64,000 nt of DNA from Zingiber officinale (GCF_018446385.1 NC_055990.1:27055891-27119890), one strand, 5' to 3'. Counted from the first letter of the stretch, positions 42,295-54,672 are shown. Notes: generated by a model not told the origin, from the letters alone. Program-made: numbers and translations.

Positions 42295-42545
42295 GGGGTC
42301 GTTTTGAATTGGTGCAACCACCTTTCAAAACAAATTTTTCGCAGTTTTTTTTTTCGTTTTCGGAGTCGAATTAGAATTTAGCCTTATAGCTATATTCTAA
42401 TTTTTTGTTTCCCTCGAATCGACTTTTGCTCGAAGTAGGTGCAACACCACTCGAGTTCGTTTTTATTATTCTTTGTTCCAGTACTACTAATCCAAGACTT
42501 AGTCTTGGAACATATTCTGTTATTTTCTGTTGTTGCATATTATAA

Positions 42546-44198
42546 ATGGCCCAACAAGAGGGTTTCAGCACTGTACGTCCCCCGCTATTCTCCGGAGAGG
42601 ATTTTGGCTACTGGAAGGGAAGAATGGAAACGTATCTAAAGATACAATTCGAAACGTGGATGATCATAAAGACGGGACTTCAGCTACCATCCGATGACGA
42701 CGGCAAACCGACTCCCTGCGAGAAGTGGGATGCCTCTCTAATCAAAAAGGTGGAAGCCGACGCCAAAGCTACCTGCACCCTCCAGTGCGGCCTTACCAAG
42801 GAAGAGCTCAACAGGGTCGGCCCGTTCTCCTCTGCAAAGGAGCTCTGGGAAAAGCTCATCGAACTCCATGAAGGCACTGACGACACTAAGGTAAGTAAAA
42901 GAGATCTTTTGCTTAATAAATTATCTCTAAAAATGCAGGAAGGCGAAACAGCGAGCTCTCTTCACGCGAGAATACAAGATATCCTTAACTCTCTTCACGG
43001 AATTGGCCAAAAGATAGAAAATTGGGACGTAATAAGGTATGCCCTAAACTCGTTTCCAAGGAATACATTGTGGGCATCAATGGTAGATGCCTACAAAGTT
43101 TCCAAGGATTTATCTTCTTTAAAACTAGATGAACTTTTTAGTGAATTTGAACTTCATGAGCAGACTAATGCACAGCCTACCGAGAAAGGTATTGCGTTGG
43201 TTGCAGGTACAAGCCGAACCCGGGAACCGAGACCACGACGGAGAACCGAACCAGCATCGGAAGCTGAACCAGACTCTGATGATGAAGAAGGTGACATTAC
43301 AACCGAGCTGGTAAATCTCGTGAAGAAGCTCTACAAGACGAAAGGATTCGACAAAAGAGATCTAAAGAAGGCAGTAAAATCAAAGGAAGGCCTACAAAAT
43401 ACAAAGATGAAGTTTGAAGTTACATGCTACGGGTGTAACCAAAAAGGGCACATCAAATCCAACTGCCCTAACTTGAAGGAGGTCAAAAAGCAAAGAAGGA
43501 AAAAGGTCCTTAAGGCAACATGGGACGAATCTTCATCGGAGGACGACGAGCTCGAACAAACGAGTCTACTCGCATTAATGGCCCGGGACCAAGTCGTTGA
43601 AAATGGATGCGAGAGCGAGTCTGAGGCAGAGTCCGAGCAAAGCCACGGATCCGTATCCGTTTCCGAAGGACCAGACCCCGCTGTAAGTATCTCCCGGTTG
43701 AACATTCTAGTTAGCTATTTATTGCGCAAATTAGCTAAGTCAAACCTGAAAGTTAAGTCACTTCTAAAGGAAGTAAGTGTCCTTAAAGAAGTGGCTGACA
43801 CCAAACCCGCACCTGACCAGAGTCCGACTGAATTTCCAACTCAAGTTCAAAAACTTGAGGAAGAAAATTCAACTCTAAGAAATCAGGTTAAAGATTTAGA
43901 AAATACCTTAGAACGGTTTACTTTGGGCTCCAAGAATTTGGACCTGATTCTTGGGACACAAAGAGTCGTCTACAACAGAACTGGGCTGGGATACAAAAGT
44001 AAATATAGATCTTATTTATCACTAATAAACAAACAAAGGAGTAAATCAGTCCAAGCATGGGTCTCCAAGTCTAAGTTGGTCAATCAAGTTGGACTTGGCC
44101 AATACTGGGTTCCGAAGGATCAAATATACTACCTCGATAGACCATATCGAGGCCATGATCCAGGGGGAGCAAAAAGAAAAACAATTCTAAAAATTTAA
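42546..44198 (+). CDS. gag: SIRE-type copia Gag, intact frame
   Basis: 550 codons from MAQQEGFSTVRPPLFSG to a stop at 44198. The N-terminal capsid region has YWKGRMETYL, GPFSSAKELWEKL and SFPRNTLWASM. The nucleocapsid zinc knuckle is CYGCNQKGHIKSNC (about residues 299-312), followed by a basic stretch and an acidic Ser-rich region. A predicted coiled coil (KLEEENSTLRNQVKDLENTL) comes next, then a C-terminal WVSKSKLV / QYWVPKD block seen in related elements. No frameshift is visible. Role: forms the particle and binds element RNA. It could supply Gag to defective relatives such as the fragments at 1-680 and 33694. Confidence 0.93.
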   Translation: MAQQEGFSTVRPPLFSGEDFGYWKGRMETYLKIQFETWMIIKTGLQLPSDDDGKPTPCEKWDASLIKKVEADAKATCTLQCGLTKEELNRVGPFSSAKELWEKLIELHEGTDDTKVSKRDLLLNKLSLKMQEGETASSLHARIQDILNSLHGIGQKIENWDVIRYALNSFPRNTLWASMVDAYKVSKDLSSLKLDELFSEFELHEQTNAQPTEKGIALVAGTSRTREPRPRRRTEPASEAEPDSDDEEGDITTELVNLVKKLYKTKGFDKRDLKKAVKSKEGLQNTKMKFEVTCYGCNQKGHIKSNCPNLKEVKKQRRKKVLKATWDESSSEDDELEQTSLLALMARDQVVENGCESESEAESEQSHGSVSVSEGPDPAVSISRLNILVSYLLRKLAKSNLKVKSLLKEVSVLKEVADTKPAPDQSPTEFPTQVQKLEEENSTLRNQVKDLENTLERFTLGSKNLDLILGTQRVVYNRTGLGYKSKYRSYLSLINKQRSKSVQAWVSKSKLVNQVGLGQYWVPKDQIYYLDRPYRGHDPGGAKRKTILKI

Positions 44199-44880
44199 AA
44201 TTCAAAATTCAAAATAAAATTCAAAATTCAAAATTAAATTCGAAATTGAAAATTAAATTCAAAATTCCAAATTGAAATTAAAAATTCCAAATTAAAAATT
44301 AAATTCAAAATTCGAAATTGAAAATTAAATTCAAAATTCAAAATTCAATTAAAACTCAAAATGAACCTAATCTAACCAACTAAATTACCCGGCAGGGTAA
44401 CTGAACCTAATCTACCCGAAATGGGTAAAACAAGAGTAGATCACCCGGCAGGGTAATTAAGGTTAGATTAAAACGGACTAAGGTTAACTTGAACCACAGT
44501 ACTGGTGAAGTTTTTGGATGATAGTACGTTAGGGAAGCTTGGGCATTGCATGTCTAGGAAGATATGGCTTCGACCTGGTGCATTTGGCCAACTGGAACTG
44601 ACCGAAGCTACCCTTAAATGGATCATAACTAGTTAGACCAAGGTTTAGTACTAAGCTCAATGGGTAGGACTATTTGGAAAACCTCGAAGGCATGGTTACT
44701 TTAATGAGTTCCTTGTGACTCACCATAGCCCAGAAGTTTATCCAAAGAATGCTTACTTGTTGAACCCAAAGCTAAACCTGAATCTAACACAAAGTTAACC
44801 CAAACCTTAAAATGGAATTATAATTCATCTCACAACAATTATAGGATTCCCTGATTGAAAATCTAGGTCGGGTGAGATGA
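44199..44880 (+). other. Non-coding spacer between gag and pol
   Basis: Starts with AATTCAAAATTC-type short repeats (44196-44350), then a unique stretch with GGCAGGGTAA twice. No protein-like frame. Confidence 0.6.
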
Positions 44881-45590
44881 TTAAGAAATTTAAAATTAAA
44901 ATTCAAAATTATTTACAAAATTATTTTAAACTTAAATTTCAAAATTATTCTTAAATTTCAAAATTTTTTTTACTTAAATTTCAAAATTATTTTAAACTTA
45001 AATTTCAAAATTATTTTAAACTTAAATTTCAAAATTATTTTAAACTTAAATTTCAAAATTATTTTAAAAACTTAAATTTCAAAATTTTTTTTACTTAAAT
45101 TTCAAAATTATTTTAAAAACTTAAATTTCAAAAATTTTTTTTACTTAAATTTCAAAATTATTTTAAACTTAAATTTCAAAATTATTTTAAACTTAAATTT
45201 CAAAATTATTTTAAACTTAAATTTCAAAATTATTTTAAAAACTTAAATTTCAAAAAAAAATTTTACTTAAATTTCAAAATTATTTTAAACTTAAATTTCA
45301 AAATTATTTTAAACTTAAATTTCAAAATTATTCTTAAATTTCAAAAAAAAATTTTACTTAAATTTCAAAATTATTTTAAACTTAAATTTCAAATTATTTT
45401 AAACTTAAATTTCAAATTTTTTTTAAATTTCAAAATTATTTTAAACTTAAATTTCAAAATTATTTTTTAAACTTAAATTTCAAAATTATTTTTTTAAACT
45501 TAAATTTCAAAATTATTTTAAAAACTTAAATTTCAAAATTATTTTAAAACTAAATCTCGAAATTAAACTAAATTTCAAAATTATTCAAAA
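44881..45590. repeat. A/T-rich minisatellite inside the SIRE element
   Basis: About thirty units of ACTTAAATTTCAAAATTATT with a few extra T or A, period about 25 bp, with units varying in T-run and A-run length. It lies between gag and the protease. Confidence 0.95.
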
Positions 45591-45680
45591 CTCTTTCAAA
45601 AAATTTATCTCTAACAAGTTTACTTCAATTTAACTATCGTAAAATCCATTAAAACAATTCAACCACTTACTATGTAGGAA

Positions 45681-48052
45681 TTGGATCAATGGATGTTGGA
45701 TAGTGGCTGCTCCAGACACATGACTGGAGATAAATTGAAGTTTACTAAACTAACGTACAAGAACTTAGGATCAGTTGCATTCGGTAACGAAGGTCAACTT
45801 AAGGTAATCGGAAGAGGTAATATCGAACTCAACTCCGAATTTATTATTCGAAAAGTCCTTTTAGTTGAAAATTTCAAGTTTAATTTATTAAGTATAAGTC
45901 AATTGTGTGATAGCGGATACTTAGTAACTTTTGACAAAACCAGGTGTTTAGTTAAAAACATTGAAAATCCTGAAATCTTACTTAAGGGACTTAGGATAAA
46001 TAATATGTATTCAATTAATCTACCGACATCCTCAAAAAAGTGTTTTCTAACACAAGAAGAGGAAACTGATTTGTGGCACAGAAGATTGTGTCACACTCAC
46101 ACTAGACTCATTTCAAAAATGAGTCATAATGGTTTAGTTAAAGGTTTACCAAAACTAAAATTCATTGAAAATTCTATCTGTAATGCGTGTGAACAGGGAA
46201 AACAAACTAAGTCAACACACAAATCAACAAATCTTGAAAGAACCAGCTCCTTACTTGAGCTCCTTCACCTTGACCTATTTGATTCACATGGAGCTAAGTC
46301 ACTAAGCAAGAACCAGTATTGTTTAGTAATAATCGATGACTACTCTAGATTTTCATGGGTAAAATTCCTAAAAACTAAAGATGAAACCTATGAAATATTT
46401 AGTAACTTTTGTAAATTAATAGAAAATGAAAAAGATACTAAAATTAAAAGAATAAGAAGTGATCACGGAGGGGAATTTGAAAATCATAAATTTACCCAAT
46501 TTTGTAAAATAAATGGATATCAACATGAATTTTCATGTCCTAGAACCCCCAACAAAATGGTCTGGTGGAACGTAAAAATAGAACTCTACAAGAAGCCGCA
46601 AGAACCATGTTAAATGAATATAATTTAAATCACCAATTTTGGGCAGAAGCAATAAATACTGCAAATCATATTCAAAATCGAATCTTGATCAACAAATTTC
46701 ACAAGAAAACCCCTTATGAACTATATTATCATAAAATTCCTAACTTAAATTATTTAAAAGTATTTGGATGTAAAGTTCACATTTTAAATACTAAAGATTA
46801 TTTAAGAAAATTCACACCCAAATCTAACAAAGGAATATTTTTAGGATACTCCTCAAACAGTCGAGCCTATAGAGTCTACAATCAAAACACCCTAAAAGTT
46901 GAAGAAACAACTAATTTAATATTTGATGAAGAATATAATCTACCAAATATAAATGAGAATGTTGAAGTTGACCCAAGAAATATAGAAGATGATGAAATTC
47001 AACCAAATCTTAATATACCAGAGGAACCAGCCCCTGACCCACTTATCAGACCAACTAGGGTCAGTACCTCTCACCCATCTGATCAAATTTTGGGTGATCC
47101 AAATCTAGGGGTAAGAACTAGATCCTCCTATAGAATTCACAGTCAGATTGCCCTAATTTCTAAAATCGAACCAAAAACAATAGAAGAAGCACTACCTGAC
47201 CCGGACTGGATCATAGCTATGCAGGAAGAGTTAGCCCAATTTGAGAGAAATCAAGTCTGGGAACTTGTATCTAAACCCTCAAATAAGTCAATAATCGATA
47301 CAAAATGGGTATTTAGAAACAAGCTAGATGATCAAGGCGAAATAATTAGAAATAAGGCTAGGCTTGTAGCTAAAGGATTCAGCCAAGTTGAAGGTTTGGA
47401 CTATGATGAAACCTATGCCCCAGTAGCTAGACTCGAATCCATTAGAATGTTGTTAGCCTATGCAGCAAACAAAGGATTTAAACTATACCAAATGGATGTC
47501 AAGTCAGCATTCTTAAATGGATTTATTAAGGAGGAAGTATATGTAAGTCAACCCCCAGGATTTGAGGACTTAGGATATCCTAATCATGTATTTAGGTTAA
47601 AAAAGGCCTTGTACGGACTTAAACAAGCCCCTAGGGCATGGTATGAACGATTGTCAAATCACTTAATATCCAAAGGTTTCAACCAAGGTCAAATAGATCC
47701 AACTCTATTTGTAAAAACTGTAGACAAAGACATCTTCATAGCTCAAATCTATGTTGATGATATAATTTTTGGATCAAATAACTCTAAATTTTTAAAAGAA
47801 TTTATTAAATTAATGGAAAATGAATTCGAAATGAGTATGGTTGGTGAACTTAATTTTTTCTTAGGCTTACAAATAAAACAAACTAAAGATGGAATATATA
47901 TTTATCAAACTAAATATGCAAAGGAATTAATTAAAAAATTCTGCATGGAAAATTCAAAAATAATAAATACACCAATGGCAACCAACATTAACATAGACTC
48001 TGACCCTGAAGGAAAACCAGTAGATCCAAAGTACTATAGGAGTGCCATAGGA
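45681..48052 (+). pseudogene. pol: SIRE-type copia pol: protease, integrase, reverse transcriptase (split)
   Basis: No ATG; the frame opens after a TAG at 45675 with LDQWMLDSGCSRHMTG (protease, D-S-G). The integrase zinc finger (LWHRRLCH ... CNACEQGK) and core (LHLDLFDS, IIDDYSRFSW, RSDHGGEFE) follow. One missing C in a run near 46549 shifts the frame just before the catalytic Glu ([11 protein letters not shown] resumes in the next frame from 46565). Reverse transcriptase then reads [30 protein letters not shown] and YVDDIIFGS (catalytic Asp pair). The frame ends at 48052 in YRSAIG because a gypsy element is inserted; it resumes at 58038. Apart from the 1-nt deletion and the insertion, pol looks complete, so inactivation was recent. 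Confidence 0.95.
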
Positions 48053-51000
48053 TGTCACGCCCCAGGTAGTCCCTGTCCGAAGAAATTTCGGCAGCATCTC
48101 CCCTGTACGGCGGACAATATGAAGCTCAGTATACATATATCTCCATACCTCGGCCACACACGGCCGGAACAATACAATACAATAAGAACACACCACGCAG
48201 TTTATATCAACATTCACATAACTCAACATATAATCAATCCACGCAGTATAATAAGGAAAGACGATATAGAATCTCGAAGATATATGTAAACATCCTACTC
48301 CACTACATCGAAGAAAACCAAATCCACGAAGTAACGGAAATACAACCGCAGCGGAAACCAATAGTAGTAAACCCGAATGTTCGACATAAAGTCCACAATA
48401 CAAACCCACATTACAAGTATATAAGATGCAAAAGCCAAATATAATCCGACAAAGAAAATCCTCGCGATAATGGGGCTAGCGACTGGAATATCTCCCTCAA
48501 CCTGAAAAATAGTAATAACGGGTGAGTTCAAAGAACTCAGGTAATCCAATAGATATATGAACATATAACTACCAGGTAATATCCTAAGGTCTCTAAACCA
48601 TAGGACCTCATCAGATCTCTAACAATATAACGGTATGCATAGAATAAGCGTAATGAGTAACGAAGCATGTCTGATTCTGACAAGAATAATAAGAAATGCA
48701 TAACTGAAATAAACTGTACTCACCTGCGAGGCTTGGACGAAGGTATAAGGATAAAGATAGTCAGAACAAGATGTATACCTGTATGCATGTCAATCATATG
48801 CGATCACCCAAGTGCATCATCCAATATGCAACAATCACAATAAATGCAATCATGCATATGATGCGATATGACATGGTCACCCCTGACGCTAGTCGGCCGT
48901 CTCCCACGCGATGGCGAGACCGAGTAGGTAGGGTTGTGACTCTAGTCGTCACTACCCATGAGTGACCGAGTGGGCGGGATGCCGTCGGAGTACACCTATC
49001 CTCCTACCTCAAACATAGTGAGGGCGTGCAAGCTCTCAACTCCCATAGTGACGGGAGGGATCCTCTCATCTCCCTGAGCAATCCACACTACCCATGAGCG
49101 GACCAGCGGGGCCCTGACAACCGCCATACACACCCTGGTGCTGTGCCACTACCCATGCAGTGGTCACGTGCAGGCCCTGTAGCTGGCCGACGAGCTCAAC
49201 AATAATGGAGTCGTCAATCGCCAAAGATGCAATCATGCGGGATGGTGCATGATGCTACAATATGTCATACCGAACATAGCCTCCTCCGTATATGCGGGTG
49301 CCAAAAGGTAAACGCATATATATAACCATGATATAAACAGCATAAACTCAAAGATATCACATATAACAATGATGTAAGTATCATGAATCCAAGAGCATGT
49401 ATCCCACATGTAAAGCAACTAATCCGGTAGAGTAGAGCACTATAGACATGCATCTCTATGAACATATATATACATGGCAAGAGGTAAATATCCAATCCTG
49501 AAGTAAGGCAACTAACAGATGAAGCACGTGATAGGTATCAACTAGCTAAGACCAGGGAAGAAATAAATCTACCACCTATCACTAGCAACTATATATAAAC
49601 TATACATATCATAAGACAGTATTAAAAGATAAGTCAAAGGGTACCCGCCTCAAATAGAAGGTACAATCCAAATCCGAAGTCAACGTCGAGACGCCTGTCT
49701 CAAATCAGACTCCTGCGTCAAACAACATATATATTTTATTTAGCTAAATCCACATGAATAGCTAAATAAAATCTCTAACACTAAATTAGGGTAAAACCCT
49801 AATCCACAATCTCAACTTACCAATTTAAATCTAATGGTCGATTAGGGTTAGTTACCTAATCCCTAATCACCAATTAGATTAGAAATCCAACGGTTGATTA
49901 GGGTTAATTACCCTAACCCTAACCATTTCATTAGATTTCTTTTACACAATTAAATCTACACACATGCATTAACTAATCATGGATTAATCCAATGCATTTC
50001 TAATCCAATACATGAATCAAATTCATCTAGAACAAGATCATCAAACGAATATCCAATTTCAATACGTGATCTACAACAAGATCAATTATCCTATTCCTTA
50101 CCTCGAATCCAAGGTGATCACCAATAGATCACAACCAAAGGTGTAGCTGCCGGTTAGGGTAGCTGCTGTTGGAACCTAAGATCACATCCACAAGATAGTA
50201 CCTCTAGCTCACAACCATGCATACTAATCCACAGCACTCAATCAAAAGGAACAGAGCCTCCTCTCTGCCCGGATCGAGCTGCTGTCCACCACCAGAACAG
50301 CACAACCTACTGGAAACCATCTTACGGCTTGAATCAAGAACAGAAGATCCAAATTCATCAAGGCAACCTAAAGAAAAACCTAATTGAGAAGCTTACCGTG
50401 TGCGAAATGGAAGCTAGAACACAAGACAGTAGATCCAAGCCGCGTCGAAGAGGAAAGGTCGAGGCTAGGGCTAAGACCTCCCTTCTTGATCAGCGATCTG
50501 CTCTCACGAAGCAACGATCCAAATGGAAAAGCACCGGCGATGGACCTAGGGCATGGTTCGGCGAAAATCAAGAGAAGAAGAAGAATTATCGACTGTGCTA
50601 GGGCACGAGTCGGAGGAAACCCAAAGAAGAGGAAGATCCGGTTAAAGCTAGCTTACCTATGCCGGGGATCGAGCGGATCTAGATCGATCCAGGGGCGTGG
50701 GCAGTCGATTAGAAGAGACGTCGGAGATCGAAGGAAACCAGAGGAGGAGAGGATCGGAACCCTTATGCTCCGAGCTCCGATCTGCGCCGACGACGCCGAG
50801 AGAAGATCAGCGCTCTCACCTAGGGCTGGAGAAAATCACCCACGTCCGGATCTGTGCTGGCGACTGCTCCCCTGGGTCGAGATCGACGATCGCCGGAGCT
50901 GGACCCTTGCTCCCGTCGCCGTCGCTTGTCCGCGGAAGTGAACAGAGAGAGAGGAAGAGGGGAGATCGGGGGAGCTCGGGTTCGGGATCGGCGGTTTAAG

Positions 51001-51220
51001 GGAAAAGAAATAAAAGAAAAGGAAAAGGTTTTATAAATAAAACATTTCCTCCATTAAACGGGTATCCCAAATAGGTTTAATCTGAACCCGAAATTGATCC
51101 CCTTAAAACCTGTCTTACGAGCTCCGAAAAATTCCCAGAAAATTTCTAAAAATTCCGGAAAAATATTATAAGGCTATTTCTGAGATAACCCTATTTATTT
51201 AAATTTTCCGAGATCTCACA
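48053..51220 (-). mobile_element. 3' LTR of the nested gypsy
   Basis: Begins TGTCACGCCCCAGG and ends GAGATCTCACA. Nearly identical to 54856-58032 over its first 430 bp and its last 1.9 kb, but with many small differences at about 48480-49250. Open frames in it are mirrored in the other LTR and are not genes. Confidence 0.93.
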
Positions 51221-51240
51221 TCCTCCCCTACTAATAAAAA
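51221..51240 (-). promoter_or_regulatory. Polypurine tract of the nested gypsy
   Basis: Minus-strand TAGTAGGGGAGGA abuts the 3' LTR, where plus-strand DNA synthesis would be primed. Confidence 0.65.
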
Positions 51241-51329
51241 TTTGGTCCCCAAATTTCGTATAACCAACCGCAAACACTAGAATATAACCAAACAGTATAA
51301 ATACTGGAAGGAACTCTAACCCACATACC

Positions 51330-51782
51330 TCAAGCAAAAAGATGAGGGTATCGAGCTCGGATCGTATCCTCCAGCTCCCACGTAGCCTCCTCGTCAGAAT
51401 GATGCTGCCATCCGACTTTAACTAGTTGGACAGTCTTGTTCCGTAGCTGACGTTCCCTGTGGTCCAGAATCCGCACTGGAACCTCCTCGTAAGTAACATC
51501 AGGCTGAATAGGAACAGATATATCTGACAGAACATGTGCCGGATCGGATACGTATCTCCTCAGCATAGATGGTGGTAGCGCCAGACGGTAAGCTACTGCT
51601 CCAATCCTCTCCAAGATCTGGAATGGTCCAATATATCGGGGAGCTAGCTTACCTCGGAGACCAAATCTCTTTACCCCTTTCGTGGGTGAAACTCTAAGAA
51701 ATACATGATCACCAATGGAGAACTCCAGGGGTCTCCGTCTCTGATCAGTATAACTCTTCTGACGGTCCTGAGCCTCTGACAT
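51330..51782 (-). pseudogene. pol: gypsy integrase C-terminus with chromodomain-like end
   Basis: 150 codons: QDRQKSYTDQRRRPLEFSIG, then VFLRVSPTKGVKRFG, KLAPRYIGPF, and a C-terminal VLDHRERQLRNKTV-like stretch with VKVGWQHHSDEEATWELE. This is the usual integrase tail followed by a chromodomain of chromoviruses (consensus VKVLW--H-EEEATWE). Chromodomains direct integration to marked chromatin. The integrase core upstream is frameshifted. Confidence 0.85.
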
Positions 51783-52152
51783 CCTCCGTCTGATAGTGCG
51801 AACTAACTCTGCATCCTGCTGAGCTCTCGGTCATACTGGGCCTCCCCAACCTCTTCCCGGAGGATGGGTGTCAAACAAGGCCTACCATACAAGCGGTGCC
51901 ATCTGGATAGCCGAATGATAGCCGTTGTTGTAGGCGAACTAATGGCGGTGGTCCTCCCAGCGCCTCGAAGTCCATGACACAAGACCTCAAGTCCTCCAAT
52001 GGAATAGTCCGCCCGCCCATCCGTGCGGATGGAATGCCGTCTTGAAGCTGTGCCCAAGGCTGCCGAGATCGGACGTGAACCGTGGGTCTCTATCGATATG
52101 ATGCTCAAAGGAACCCCATGTAATCTAATAATCTCACGACAATATAACTCAG

Positions 52153-52528
52153 CTAATCGATCCAGAGAATCGGTCTTCGGATCGCTTTGGTTAATCGGTC
52201 AACGATTACCCAAATCGCATCGTGGCCTCGTCGAGTCCTAGGCAATCCTACCACAAAATCCATAGTAATGTGCTCCCACTTCCACTCGGGAATAGGATAC
52301 TCAAGTAAACGGGTCTCGTGTTCACCTTCACCTATTGATAAGACATCTAGTAACAAACTCCGCAATGTCCTTCTTCATACCGTTCCACCAATAGAACGCC
52401 TCAAATCCCGATACATGGTCCCACCGGTGGATAGCAAATCTAGATCGATGAGCCTCCTGTAACTCCTCCCTAACCGGGTGAGACCGAGGTACACATAATC
52501 TACCTCGAAATAAACAATCCCTCATCAT
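52153..52528 (-). pseudogene. pol: gypsy integrase zinc finger and core start, frameshifted
   Basis: Two overlapping minus-strand frames. One has VREELQEAHRSRFAIH and [17 protein letters not shown] (the HHCC-type zinc-binding region). The other has [17 protein letters not shown] and [12 protein letters not shown] (first catalytic Asp region of the integrase core). They must be one protein in an intact element. The rest of the core (51790-52150) is badly frameshifted, with no full DDE set in one frame. Confidence 0.85.
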
Positions 52529-52740
52529 CTCGTAAACTCGGTCAATCTAGCTGCTAATGAACTGTAAATGCTGATCTCCGGCTGGGCCTCTCGAATCCTC
52601 ATCCCGATCGACGATCGAGCAACCATGGTAACAAGAATACCCTCTTATCCCTCAAGGCCCAACTCGGAGAATCCTGAATCAAGTCCGTGACTAAAACTCG
52701 GTGACAAGCTAAAGTCCCTCTGGACTTCCTGCTAAATGCA

Positions 52741-53142
52741 TCAGCAACCACATTAGCTTTACCGGATGGTAGCTAATAGTACAATCATAATCCTTCAGGA
52801 ACTCCATCCATCTCCCATTGAGTTCCTTCCGGTGAAAATATATTTGAGACTCTTATGATCGATAAGAATCTCAAAAGTAATACCATAAAGATGATGTCGC
52901 CAAATCTTCAAAGCAAAGATAATAGCGGCTAGCTCTAAATCATGTCTCGGGTAGTTCTTCTCATGCTCCTTCAATCGACGAGAAGCATAGGAGACTACCC
53001 TACCATGTCATCGAAAGCAAGCCTCAAGAGATGCGTCGTATATGAATCCGTCATCACCAAGGTAAAACCAAATGCCGATACTAATCTCCTTGACTCACAG
53101 GCTGGTCTCACAAGCCTCGACCACGTGAACTTCACGCCTTTC
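52741..53142 (-). pseudogene. pol: gypsy reverse transcriptase end and RNase H, broken
   Basis: Read by hand on the minus strand: YDASLEA, a stop, then [49 protein letters not shown], a frameshift, and [17 protein letters not shown]. These are the joining region and RNase H of gypsy pol. No YVDD-type polymerase site is found between here and the zinc knuckle at 53300. Confidence 0.8.
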
Positions 53143-53340
53143 CTAGTCAGGAACGACATAGCAATATCGGAGAAACCTCAACGAATCGTCGGTAATATCC
53201 ACCAGCCCAAGAAACTGCGGATCTCCTGGACTGACTCCTCTCGGAACAGAAACTCCGAACGCTACATGCCGAGCCTTCAGCGAGCAGTGCTCAGGCGGTT
53301 TGCAATAATAACAAACCGATCCCAAGGCGCACGCAGGTGA
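53143..53340 (-). pseudogene. gypsy zinc knuckle joined to reverse transcriptase thumb by deletion
   Basis: The frame has CYYCKPPEHCS, half of a Gag zinc knuckle, then after about 20 residues PQFLGLVDITDDSLRFLR, which matches the FLGLAGYYRRFV block that follows the polymerase site in gypsy reverse transcriptase. So protease and most of reverse transcriptase are deleted, and gag is directly joined to the end of reverse transcriptase. Confidence 0.7.
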
Positions 53341-53680
53341 TGTGATCTCGGATCCCAGTGCGAAGAGTCACCCGTGATCGCTTCCTGCGAGCGAACGCCC
53401 TGATCGCGGCGTCGGCGGATGACCCGAAGTACTCGACCCGTTTGAGTGCGATCTGCTGCATCCGAGTCTGACCGATCCGATCACTTCCTCTTCTTGTCTG
53501 CGTTCACTCTCGAGTAGACTCAATCATGAGAGCTCTATCCGGTGTCTCGGTGTATGATGAACAACAAAACCGACATCTTCAGAAGATGCCCGTCCGATCC
53601 TCGGACAAAAGCATACGAGATCATCGGCAACTAACTCGTAGGCGTAATCGCCAACCGGCATTATACTCCATCATCGGCGG

Positions 53681-54271
53681 TTATTCGTCAAGACTCAGAA
53701 ATCCCGACGTGTCATCCGATACGCTGGGAAAACACCGACTCTCAATGCCTCTAAATCTCGATATATAACAGTCGCTATAATCGAGTGTGTCCCACCGGAT
53801 CTTTGCCCGTCTCGTAAGTGGTAAGTATTCACCTTCGGAGCAGGCCATGTAAAAGAATGTCCGCTCCATAGACTCTATCCAAGATTGAGCCACGCTCGGA
53901 TTAGTCTCCCCGCGAAATGGCGTGAATTGGCTTTTCACCAACTCCGCCAAGGATGGGATCCATGCTCGTGCCACAACCATATCCGTAGATATCGCCGCGG
54001 TACTGGGCAGAATCACTGGAGTTGATCTTATGGGTGGTACTGATGGATAGGTTGGAAGAGGTACCACTAGTGCTGCCACATAAACAGGGTAGGAACCACT
54101 AGTGGAACTACAGAGTAGGCATAAGTAGGGACGACTAAAGGTACGATGGGCGGTACCGGGTAAGATGTAACCGGTACTGCTGGTGCAGGTACCGAGTATG
54201 TAGTAACCAGCAGTCGAGGTAGGTACCTCGGAAGTCGGAGCTATCGGGGTCTGATAAGCACCCGTACCCAC
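53681..54271 (-). pseudogene. gag: gypsy gag N-terminal part
   Basis: 196 codons with a low-complexity Pro/Ser/Thr/Tyr region, then QFTPFRGETNPSVAQSWIES followed by MERTFFYMACSEGE, the start of the retrotransposon Gag capsid domain. The frame drifts after about residue 160. Further Gag pieces occur in other frames to 53340. Confidence 0.8.
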
Positions 54272-54672
54272 AATGACTTGCGGAGTCTGCCCCTGACGGA
54301 CAGACTCAACCCTAACAGACCTCTCTGAAGACTGTCTCAGGAGAATCTAACGGCCTCTTACGTGTGCGACCACGTCTAAGTACCGGAATATGCGTATGTG
54401 TCATATCAGTAAATAAATGTTACCCAGATATCACTACAGGTATAAGAACTGAAAAATTACCTAAATTACCTATTTGCCGTCTGGAGATATCCTGTCGCTG
54501 CTTAGCCCCAAACAGAACCTCGACAAAATACCTCGAAATTTCGAAACGAGTAAGTCGACGAAAATCCAAACAAATCCAAAATACCGAGAAATGCTCACGA
54601 AAGTAAGCCTCGTAAATCCGAAACCCGACAAGTAGGTATCGCAAAACTCGTACGAACTAGGATCAAATAGGC

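Noticed and set aside
47954-48564. Minus-strand open frames of 151 and 89 codons across the gypsy LTR start
   Set aside because: The same frames recur in the other LTR at 54790-55382 and have no domain; they are non-coding LTR sequence.
49905-49925. Telomere-like CCCTAACCCTAA (also near 56720)
   Set aside because: Only two units, lying in both LTR copies of the nested gypsy; an internal LTR motif, not telomeric DNA.
50329-51036. Overlapping plus-strand frames of up to 185 codons rich in Arg and Gly
   Set aside because: They occur in both LTRs (again at 57195-57848), in several frames at once, as expected of G/C-rich purine DNA without stops.
53526-53768. Plus-strand frame of 80 codons in the nested gypsy
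   Set aside because: Antisense to gag remains; no motif.
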